A DNA stretch of 64,000 nucleotides from Bartonella grahamii subsp. shimonis (lineage in GTDB: Bacteria > Pseudomonadota > Alphaproteobacteria > Rhizobiales > Rhizobiaceae): assembly GCF_036327415.1 (NCBI RefSeq), contig NZ_CP123961.1, positions 1,736,001 to 1,800,000 on the forward strand, given 5' to 3'. The notes below the pieces were generated by a model, which did not search any database, had not been told where the DNA came from, and saw only the letters and a program-made list of their open reading frames with translations. This document shows positions 1-6,156 of this stretch, piece after piece. Made by a program: the position numbers and the translations under genes. Numbering within the stretch: the first letter of the stretch is position 1; each line of letters opens with the position of its first letter.

Positions 1-2
1 CA

Positions 3-137
3 AAGCAGATAGCTGTTTCGCAAATCGATTACTCAAGTCCTCAAGCGATGATAGGATTCTTGCATCACTTACAAAGCCAAATAGAGCAGAAAAATCATGT
101 TATTGCCGAATTAGCACCAAAGGCAGAGGCTTTGTAA
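3..137 (+). pseudogene. C-terminal-region relic of a phage antirepressor (KilAC/Ant type), cut by the window edge
   Basis: Forward frame 3 is open from the left edge to a TAA at 135-137. It reads SSPQAMIGFLHHLQSQIEQ and then VIAELAPKAEAL, which is the linker that normally leads into the KilAC domain of phage antirepressors. The expected downstream part (about 100 residues after PKAEAL) is missing because the stop follows immediately. This suggests a prophage remnant adjoining the haemagglutinin locus. The 5' part lies outside the window, so it cannot be told whether the upstream gene is otherwise intact. Confidence 0.6.
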
Positions 138-301
138 AGCTTAAAGACACGCCGTATAGCACTTGCCGAGCGTGGCTTTTATAATGGAAGTAGAGCGCAA
201 AGATGCGCGCGCTCGTGGTTTATCCCTCTACCCGATTTCATCTATAAAGATGATTATAGTATTGCTGATGGGGAATTGTTGGCCATCACCAGCAACAAGA
301 C

Positions 302-661
302 TTAAGGCTGGCATTCAAGTTGTTCTGAATGTTTTTTACAATAAGGGCTATTTAAGCGTCTCTCAACACTTCGCTGAGGCATGACAGCACCAGGACGACA
401 TATGGGAAGGTTGTCTGATTTATGATTTTCACACCAATCTTGTATTGTAAAGCTAGGACGAAAACCTGATTGCGCCATACACATTTCAATACTGGCAAAT
501 TGATTCAAATCTAGCGCCACAACCTTATTAAGGTCCGGTACTCCACATTCTAAAAGTATTTTATTTCTCCATAATGTTGGAGAAAGTGAGGGAATTGAGT
601 TAACACATCCAGTGATACTTAACAGAGCTATGCAACTCAACAGTTTTAAGATTTTCTTCAT
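302..661 (-). CDS. orphan small lipoprotein, immunity-like (copy 1)
   Basis: This 119-residue protein begins with a lipoprotein signal (MKKILKLLSCIALLSITGC; lipobox ITGC, Cys at residue 19) and is Cys-rich afterwards. Its C-terminal half (WC..NHK, LPICRPGAV, RRLNSPYCKK, ECQP) is shared with the lipoproteins that follow the toxin-like modules in this locus. It has a strong ribosome site (AGGAGGGACAAA) of its own and no adjacent toxin, so it looks like a free-standing or stockpiled immunity protein. It is almost identical to the protein at 5207-5566; I see one substitution (Thr/Ala after SLSP). It lacks the WEKPGADF segment of the module-linked paralogues. The immunity role is inferred from context; no named domain was recognised. 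Confidence 0.75.
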   Translation of the reverse strand: MKKILKLLSCIALLSITGCVNSIPSLSPTLWRNKILLECGVPDLNKVVALDLNQFASIEMCMAQSGFRPSFTIQDWCENHKSDNLPICRPGAVMPQRSVERRLNSPYCKKHSEQLECQP

Positions 662-662
662 T

Positions 663-837
663 TTGTCCCTCCTTCAATGGATTTAGTGACTATAAGAAGG
701 CTCAAAAGCCTGTTGATATTTTCTGTCACCGCCGTTTTAAACAACGGTGAACAATATTGAGATGATTAGTGAAACAATCCCGCCATTCCAAGTGAAGGCA
801 AGGATGGCGGATTGTTGGTCATTACAAACAGTAAGAC
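663..837. repeat. intergenic repeat unit of the fha array, copy 1, with stem-loop at 773-816
   Basis: About 175 bp separate two lipoprotein genes here and recur at 5032-5206 and 5568-5742 with few changes, plus a shorter copy at 3163-3230. The unit holds a partly palindromic stretch around CCGTTTTAAAC and a long imperfect hairpin at 773-816, with arms AACAATCC..GCCATT and AATGGC.GGATTGTT. The hairpin lies just beyond the stop of the minus-strand gene upstream. It could act as a transcript end or attenuator inside the array; there is no strong U-run after it. Confidence 0.75.
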
Positions 838-1239
838 TTAAGGATAGCATTCATATTGTTCTGGATGCTTTTTACAAAAAGGGCTGTTCAAGCGCTTCTT
901 GACACTGCGCCTCGGGATCACAGCGCCCGGACGACATATGGGTAAGTTTTCGGCTTTATGGTTTACACACCACCCCCCCCCCCTTTCTTCATAGCGGAAT
1001 CCTGATTGAACCATGCAAGCATGAATTGTTGCTATTGCATTATTACTGAGCTTTCTACTTTCTGGATCCTTATCATAAGGGGTTGGCATACCGCATTCTA
1101 ACAAGGCTTTTCCTATCTCCGTAAAATCTGCTCCTGGCTTTTCCCATGCCCCTATAGAAGATGTGGGAGTCTTATTAAACTGGCACCCAGCTATACTCAA
1201 TAGAGTTATCGCACTTAATAATTTTAAGGTTTGTTTCAT
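838..1239 (-). CDS. module-linked lipoprotein, predicted immunity protein, with poly-G tract
   Basis: This 133-residue lipoprotein (lipobox IAGC, Cys 19) starts at an ATG that overlaps the TGA of the toxin-like module 1236-3134 by four bases (ATGA), which suggests translational coupling. After the signal come a WEKPGADF segment, LLECGMP, a CMVQSGFRY helix, WCVNHK, LPICRPGAVIPRRS and a C-terminal LNSPFCKK..ECYP. The six or more Cys residues suggest disulfides in the periplasm. A run of eleven G encodes part of ERGGGWC, so slippage would truncate the protein. Immunity function is inferred from the toxin-adjacent position and from the paralogues at 3231 and 5743. Confidence 0.75.
   Translation of the reverse strand: MKQTLKLLSAITLLSIAGCQFNKTPTSSIGAWEKPGADFTEIGKALLECGMPTPYDKDPESRKLSNNAIATIHACMVQSGFRYEERGGGWCVNHKAENLPICRPGAVIPRRSVKKRLNSPFCKKHPEQYECYP
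973..983 (-). repeat. eleven-base poly-G tract (coding strand) inside an immunity-like gene
   Basis: The plus strand shows eleven consecutive C. On the coding strand they read AGG GGG GGG GGG within the 838-1239 gene. The equivalent sites in the paralogues code HVGGWC and WGGTWC without such a long run. Confidence 0.9.
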
Positions 1240-3134
1240 TTTTTACTCCATGATTTACTTGAAGGAACTTGTTCACGATGAGATGTGCCATAATTATATC
1301 TACATTTATAACTCGCATTTCCAAGACAGGTATGGGAACTTATGGGATCTGAGAACATTTTCCATGTTTCTTTCCACCAGTTACTGCCAGCAGGGAGTGT
1401 CTCATAGGTATAATCATTGCCACCAATAACTCTGCTTACAAAGTCATATCTATGCCCATCAAAGCCTATCGTGGTTTGTTTGCCATCACTCACATAACCT
1501 AACAGACCGGATGCAACTAAAACATTAAAGGCGGGTCCATAGAAATTGATATTCGTGTTGTCGGCTATACCGTGCACACCTTCTTGTTTGAAAGAATTCA
1601 GCATATTCCCCAATGTCATCGTCCCACGGCTATGGCCATAAAGTTCTAACCCTGTAATACCATGGCTATACACCAAATCTTTTGCTTCTTGTGTGGAATT
1701 GGTCAAACCCCAAAAGTTATTTTCCATAAACTTCTGATAACCCGCAACCAGTAGTTCTGAGATAGCAGAATCGGCTTTGGGGAACACAACAAAATAAAGC
1801 GGTTCATTTTTATCCTTCGCATGTTGCTCTGCATAAACAGCCGCCTCATAGGGGGGTGTAAAAATGCCATTGAGGGACACATGCACCTTGCCATCAGAGC
1901 CGGCTTGCAAATGCTGCTTTTCCTCATCCGTTAAATAATGAAACTTAGGGATTTTTTGTCCACGAGCGTCTTTGATATACTGTCCATTTGCATCTTTTTC
2001 ATAGATTGTATTGCCATTTTCATCACGGTCGACCACAGCGATGGGGTGCTCTTTGATAAACATGGTTTTATAGGATTCATCGCTGTATTTAAACCCTTCT
2101 TCTAAGAGTTGGGTTACCATTTCACGATTTTCATGGACGATTTGTTCCAGCCTGCCTACATCGAGCGGTTGTACACCCTGATGGGCGGTGGCAGTATCAC
2201 GATTAAGGGAGGCTATGGCTTGCTCGACATCTTGCCCTGTCAATACCTTCTGCCCTGCTTCATCGGTCAAGACGATGGTGCCATCGCTAATGGCAGATTT
2301 TGTGTATCCTTCCTCTGAATCTTTAGCTTTTGAATGATCTAAGACATTTTTAGCGATGTTTTTCCCGACACCATATTTGCCTTGATACATCGGACCACCC
2401 CCAGAAAGGCTTAAACCTTGGCTGCTGGCTTTAGCATGCGCACTGTTGGTGATATCACTGGTGCTAATGCTTCCTGTGGTCAGGCTGTTTTTTCCTGCCG
2501 GCGCGGTACTTTCAATAATACCTCCGGCCAGGGTTGTTTTGTCTTTAACGTTGATCTTAAAGCCGCCATCACCCGCTTTAATGCCTGATTGTTCCACAAC
2601 ACTGTGATAATCGCTAGAGGATTTATCCTTGTTCAAGGATATATTGGTTGTGGCTGCATCATCCTTTTTTCCACCATTAAAGCCAATGGAAAGAGAATTT
2701 TGTTTGCTAGAACTTTGTCCCGTATCACTCTGGCTTTTTATGGTCAAGCTTCCTCCCACATCCACTTTGACTTGATTTCCAGAAACCACAGCGCCTGCCA
2801 ATGTGGTGTTTCCTCCACTGTTGGTATGAACCGTTCCGGTGCCTATAATATGGCTGTTTTTGTGATGCACTTCCTCACTGGAACCCTTGCCTTTACCAAA
2901 GGAAGCATTCCCCATCCACCCTGTACCACCGGTACCATAACTATACCCAACATTCATTGAAGCGCTTTGCGAATGATTTTGCATTGTTTGCGTGTTTTGC
3001 GCACTTTCAAAGGTGATATGTTGTCTTGCATCCAAGGTGATATTCCCGCTCTGCTCATCATTTGCATAGACTGGATTGGTACCAGCGATAATATCAGCGC
3101 CAATACTATGGATGCTGCCTTTGTGGGCATGCAT
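1236..3134 (-). CDS. orphan FhaB C-terminal module with GHSRG hydrolase-like toxin domain
   Basis: This 632-residue reading frame matches the last third of the full exoprotein at 6153-14303. It starts inside the repeat region (MHAHKGSIHSIGADIIAG aligns with MHAHEGSIHGVGADIIAS), so it has no signal peptide or TPS domain. Residues 1 to about 330 are haemagglutinin repeats. The rest is variable: an NGIFTPP segment, then YGHSRGT with the candidate nucleophile Ser at about 502, then VSDGK, and a C-terminal SHTCLGNASYKC with His and a Cys pair. This fits an alpha/beta-hydrolase (lipase/esterase) toxin of a different allele from the main protein. Just upstream of the ATG the frame is closed by a TGA. 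It is probably expressed only by read-through or after recombination into fhaB. Confidence 0.7.
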   Translation of the reverse strand: MHAHKGSIHSIGADIIAGTNPVYANDEQSGNITLDARQHITFESAQNTQTMQNHSQSASMNVGYSYGTGGTGWMGNASFGKGKGSSEEVHHKNSHIIGTGTVHTNSGGNTTLAGAVVSGNQVKVDVGGSLTIKSQSDTGQSSSKQNSLSIGFNGGKKDDAATTNISLNKDKSSSDYHSVVEQSGIKAGDGGFKINVKDKTTLAGGIIESTAPAGKNSLTTGSISTSDITNSAHAKASSQGLSLSGGGPMYQGKYGVGKNIAKNVLDHSKAKDSEEGYTKSAISDGTIVLTDEAGQKVLTGQDVEQAIASLNRDTATAHQGVQPLDVGRLEQIVHENREMVTQLLEEGFKYSDESYKTMFIKEHPIAVVDRDENGNTIYEKDANGQYIKDARGQKIPKFHYLTDEEKQHLQAGSDGKVHVSLNGIFTPPYEAAVYAEQHAKDKNEPLYFVVFPKADSAISELLVAGYQKFMENNFWGLTNSTQEAKDLVYSHGITGLELYGHSRGTMTLGNMLNSFKQEGVHGIADNTNINFYGPAFNVLVASGLLGYVSDGKQTTIGFDGHRYDFVSRVIGGNDYTYETLPAGSNWWKETWKMFSDPISSHTCLGNASYKCRYNYGTSHREQVPSSKSWSKK

Positions 3135-3162
3135 GTCTTCTGGCGTTCAATAGGAAGACTGA

Positions 3163-3230
3163 GGGAACAATCGCGCCATTCCAAGCGAAGGCAAGGATGG
3201 CGGATTGTTGATCAGCACAAACAGCAAGAC
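3163..3230. repeat. shorter copy of the fha-array intergenic repeat (stem-loop 3166-3209)
   Basis: About 70 bp match the distal part of the 175-bp repeat, including the AACAAT..ATTGTT hairpin, and abut the stop of the lipoprotein gene at 3231. The upstream half of the repeat is absent; the copy joins directly to the 5' end of the orphan module at 3134. That join is probably a recombination junction. Confidence 0.65.
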
Positions 3231-3644
3231 TTAAGGCTGGCATTCATCCGCGTTTTTATACCTTTTACAAAACGGACTGTTTAAGCGCTTCTTGACACTG
3301 CGCTGTGGTATGACAGCACCAGGCTGACAAATGGGGAGGTTTTCTTCTCTAAATGTATAACACCACCCACCCACATGTTCATCTTTATAGCGGAATCCTG
3401 ATTGAATCATGCAAGCATAAGTTGTTGCTCTTGCATTGTTGCTTCTCTCTCTATTTTCTCTATCAGGATCGATAAGGCTCGGCATGCCACATTCTAAGAG
3501 GGCTTTTCCTATCTCAGTAAAGTCTGCACCAGGCTTCTCCCACATACTCACGTATGCTGGAGAAGGTTTGTCAATATTTGATATGTCACATCCAGCGATA
3601 TTTAACAGAATAAGCCCACTCAATAATTTAAACAATCTCTTCAT
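3231..3644 (-). CDS. module-linked lipoprotein, predicted immunity protein
   Basis: The protein is 137 residues if started at MKRLFKLLSG. That ATG overlaps the TGA of the preceding toxin-like frame by four bases, the same ATGA arrangement as at 838-1239; a second ATG 12 bases upstream (3656) is possible. The lipobox is IAGC. Its first half, through LLECGMPSLIDPD, is nearly the same as the immunity gene at 5743. It then diverges at the segment ending GGWC and at the C-terminus (KRYKNADECQP). This pattern of shared frame and variable patches is typical of allelic immunity proteins. It is likely periplasmic and anchored to a membrane. Confidence 0.72.
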   Translation of the reverse strand: MKRLFKLLSGLILLNIAGCDISNIDKPSPAYVSMWEKPGADFTEIGKALLECGMPSLIDPDRENRERSNNARATTYACMIQSGFRYKDEHVGGWCYTFREENLPICQPGAVIPQRSVKKRLNSPFCKRYKNADECQP

Positions 3645-4417
3645 TTTTTTCTCCATAAATAACCTAAACCTAAATTATCTAAAATCGCATGAGGTGCATA
3701 AATTTTTACATTATGAGGTGTTCCATAATCATGTTTACACGCATCACTCGCATCACCATAACAATTATGGGTGCTAGGTTTAAAGCCGCGTAGCGCTCCC
3801 ACTTGCTCTTTCATTGGAATTGCTGGTGGAAATAATACATAGGGGAACTTCAGGGGTACCTTATAAGCAGTAGGTAGATTATGACCAATTTCTGTACCAA
3901 TGGGATCGAATATATGGTTTTGTAAGTAAATATGATCTTTCTTACCATCACTCACATAATAGTGTGCATTCGCTATCGATAGAGAGTTATCAGCTGGCCC
4001 AAAAAGATAGATATCTGTTTTTTCTGCTATACCGTGAATGCCATGCTTTTCAAAGTCACGCATTCCATTACCCACTGTCAGACTACCACGGCTATGCGCA
4101 CTAACAATAGCATTGTCATTGCCATAACGATAGATAAAATCTTGGAACTTTTTGGTTGAATTGCTCCATCCCCCAAAATACTCATAAATTGCTATCCCTA
4201 ACTCTACCAGCACATCGTCAGCTTGGAGAAAGTATGTAAAGTAAAGCGGACCATTTTTATTAACAGCCAATTGGACAGCATTACCCGCTGCTTTTAAGAG
4301 AAGATCATCATGCGCTTGAACATCAGAGCCTAAAATATTCAAATCTTTTCCAGAGAGAAGTGTCGTCGAGCCTCCAATGAAAATCCCCCCCAATGGCTTG
4401 TGTCTCAAAATGCGCAT
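3641..4417 (-). CDS. mosaic orphan toxin-like module (AHSRG), built from non-adjacent FhaB pieces
   Basis: This 258-residue frame starts with FhaB-internal sequence (GGSTTLLSGKDLNILGSDVQ). At a KA-GN motif it jumps to the C-terminal toxin segment (AGNAVQLAVNKNG), skipping roughly a thousand residues. From there it is nearly identical to the end of FhaB: SAHSRGSL with candidate Ser 109, VSDGKK, and STHNCYGDAS with a Cys pair. It has no signal peptide or TPS domain and no obvious promoter, so it is a cassette fragment and not a secreted protein. The hydrolase domain may itself be incomplete, because the NGIFN segment that precedes AGNAVQ in FhaB is missing. It is followed by its own lipoprotein gene with an ATGA overlap. 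Confidence 0.65.
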   Translation of the reverse strand: MRILRHKPLGGIFIGGSTTLLSGKDLNILGSDVQAHDDLLLKAAGNAVQLAVNKNGPLYFTYFLQADDVLVELGIAIYEYFGGWSNSTKKFQDFIYRYGNDNAIVSAHSRGSLTVGNGMRDFEKHGIHGIAEKTDIYLFGPADNSLSIANAHYYVSDGKKDHIYLQNHIFDPIGTEIGHNLPTAYKVPLKFPYVLFPPAIPMKEQVGALRGFKPSTHNCYGDASDACKHDYGTPHNVKIYAPHAILDNLGLGYLWRKK

Positions 4418-4496
4418 TCCCCGTAATGGAACCTTCCGCTGCCGTGTTGTGAGGTTGATCGACCACCAAATTCAACGTGCCACCCGCTTGAATAAG
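4393..4496 (-). pseudogene. short fhaB-internal fragment
   Basis: About 100 bp match the fhaB stretch at 11048-11145, which codes for a VQAGGTLNLVVDQLHNTAAEG region. The fragment sits directly upstream of the mosaic frame 3641-4417 and is out of its original context. It shows that at least three separate fhaB pieces were joined here. Confidence 0.65.
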
Positions 4497-4550
4497 AAGG
4501 GCACTATTTTGTCTCCCTTCATCATTCGTGCTTCTTGTCTAACTAACTCT

Positions 4551-5030
4551 TTAAGAATGGCTAGGACGCTTTGATGGTCGCTTTTGTAAAGCTTTTTTTG
4601 TTTGCTGACGTTTTCTTTCATTCTCAAAATGAGCTATCATGGCCCGTTCCTTCTTGCTCGTATTGCTTAGACCAAAAGTGTCATTATCCATAAATTTCTG
4701 ATATCCAGCTATCATGAGATCGGTTAGGAACGAGTCACTTTTCGGAGGTTGTGTAAAATAAATCCCCTTTGAATCCTGCAATTTATATCGAAAACCTGCT
4801 TTTTTCATGCACTCATAAACTGAGGCAAATTCACTCGCATACGAATTCATATCACTAGAAGAAGCATAAACCGGTTTCCAGCCACATTTTAAAAGTGCTT
4901 GTTCAATTACAGCCCGATCTGTTCCAGGCTTTTCCCATAAAACCAAAGTCGATGGGGGAGGAGTTCCTAACTGACATCCAGCTGTACTTAACAGAGCTAT
5001 ACCGCTCAATAATTTTATGATTTTCTTCAT
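4551..5030 (-). CDS. chimeric lipoprotein: immunity-like N-terminus fused to a toxin-module fragment
   Basis: Residues 1 to about 90 are an immunity-like lipoprotein (MKKIIKLLSGIALLSTAGC, then WEKPGTD, LLKCGWKP, CMKKAGFRY). The protein then switches to sequence that aligns with the toxin-like module: YFTQPPKSDSFLTDLMIAGYQKF against YFVVFPKADSAISELLVAGYQKF in the 1236-3134 frame. The last 30 residues are basic and of unknown origin. The toxin-like part differs from both other modules, so it records a third allele. It has its own AGGAGGGACAAA ribosome site. It is probably non-functional as immunity because the conserved WC / LPIC / NSPFC half is gone. Confidence 0.65.
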   Translation of the reverse strand: MKKIIKLLSGIALLSTAGCQLGTPPPSTLVLWEKPGTDRAVIEQALLKCGWKPVYASSSDMNSYASEFASVYECMKKAGFRYKLQDSKGIYFTQPPKSDSFLTDLMIAGYQKFMDNDTFGLSNTSKKERAMIAHFENERKRQQTKKALQKRPSKRPSHS

Positions 5031-5031
5031 T

Positions 5032-5206
5032 TTGTCCCTCCTTCAATGGATTTAGTGACTATAAGAAGGCTCAAAAGCCTGTTGATATTTTCTGTCACCG
5101 CCGTTTTAAACAACGGTGAACAATATTGAGATGATTAGTGGAACAATCCCGCCATTCCAAGCGAAGGCAAGGATGGCGGATTGTTGATCAGCACAAACAG
5201 TAAAAC
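5032..5206. repeat. intergenic repeat unit of the fha array, copy 2 (stem-loop 5142-5185)
   Basis: Nearly the same sequence as 663-837, including the ribosome-site side of the upstream lipoprotein and the AACAATCC..GGATTGTT hairpin. It separates the lipoproteins at 4551 and 5207. Confidence 0.75.
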
Positions 5207-5566
5207 TTAAGGCTGGCATTCAAGTTGTTCTGAATGTTTTTTACAATAAGGGCTATTTAAGCGTCTCTCAACACTTCGCTGAGGCATGACAGCACCAGGA
5301 CGACATATGGGAAGGTTGTCTGATTTATGATTTTCACACCAATCTTGTATTGTAAAGCTAGGGCGAAAACCTGATTGCGCCATACACATTTCAATACTGG
5401 CAAATTGATTCAAATCTAGCGCCACAACCTTATTAAGGTCCGGTACTCCACATTCTAAAAGTATTTTATTTCTCCATAATGCTGGAGAAAGTGAGGGAAT
5501 TGAGTTAACACATCCAGTGATACTTAACAGAGCTATGCAACTCAACAGTTTTAAGATTTTCTTCAT
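5207..5566 (-). CDS. orphan small lipoprotein, immunity-like (copy 2)
   Basis: This 119-residue lipoprotein is almost identical to the one at 302-661 (Ala in place of Thr after SLSP) and has the same lipobox ITGC. It lies between two intergenic repeat units and has no adjoining toxin frame. The upstream ribosome site is slightly weaker (AAAGAGGGACAAA). The near-identity over about 350 bp plus the flanking repeat points to a recent segmental duplication or gene conversion. A role in immunity to related toxins is inferred, not shown. Confidence 0.75.
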   Translation of the reverse strand: MKKILKLLSCIALLSITGCVNSIPSLSPALWRNKILLECGVPDLNKVVALDLNQFASIEMCMAQSGFRPSFTIQDWCENHKSDNLPICRPGAVMPQRSVERRLNSPYCKKHSEQLECQP

Positions 5567-5567
5567 T

Positions 5568-5742
5568 TTGTCCCTCTTTCAATGGATTTATTTACGATAA
5601 AACAGCTCATAAGCCTGTTGATATTTTCTGTCACCGCCGTTTTAAACAACGGTGAACAATATTGAGATGATTAGTGGAACAATCCCGCCATTCCAAGCGA
5701 AGGCAAGGATGGCGGATTGTTGGTCATTACAAACAGTAAAAC
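5568..5742. repeat. intergenic repeat unit of the fha array, copy 3 (stem-loop 5678-5721)
   Basis: This is a third copy of the 175-bp repeat. It diverges at the first ~40 bp from copies 1 and 2 and is nearly the same afterwards, including the hairpin. It lies just after the stop of the immunity gene at 5743, on the minus strand. Confidence 0.72.
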
Positions 5743-6156
5743 TTAAGGTTTGCATTCAGGTTGTACTGGACTTCTTTTACAAAACGGGCTATTTAAGCGC
5801 TTCTTGACACTGCGCTGTGGGATGACAGCACCAGGCTGACAAATGGGAAGATTTTCCGCTTTATAATTATCACACCAAGTTCCTCCCCATTTATCTTTAT
5901 AGTGGAATCCTGCCTGAACCATACAGGCATCAATTGTTGCCCATCCATTATTGTTTACCTCTTTATTTTCTGAATCAGGATCGATAAGGCTCGGCATGCC
6001 ACATTCTAAGAGGGCTTTTCCTATCTCAGTAAAGTCTGCACCAGGCTTCTCCCACATACTCACGTATGCTGGAGAAGGTTTGTCAATATTTGATATGTCA
6101 CATCCAGCGATACTTAACAGAATAAGCCCACTCAATAATTTAAACAATCTCTTCAT
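5743..6156 (-). CDS. cognate lipoprotein of FhaB, predicted immunity protein
   Basis: This is the gene directly after fhaB. Starting at MKRLFKLLSG gives 137 residues and a 4-nt ATGA overlap with the fhaB stop; an ATG 12 bases upstream (6168) is an alternative. The lipobox is IAGC. Seven or so Cys residues after the anchor match the paralogues, while the CMVQAGFHY..KWGGTWC patch and the C-terminus differ from the allele at 3231. Gene order transporter-exoprotein-immunity matches the E. coli-type cdiBAI arrangement. A lipid-anchored immunity protein would place protection in the periplasm, where a membrane-directed hydrolase toxin would act. Confidence 0.78.
   Translation of the reverse strand: MKRLFKLLSGLILLSIAGCDISNIDKPSPAYVSMWEKPGADFTEIGKALLECGMPSLIDPDSENKEVNNNGWATIDACMVQAGFHYKDKWGGTWCDNYKAENLPICQPGAVIPQRSVKKRLNSPFCKRSPVQPECKP

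Noticed and set aside
2954..3284. Overlapping frames on both strands around the start of the orphan module
   Set aside because: They overlap haemagglutinin-repeat coding sequence or the repeat spacer, and have no ribosome sites.
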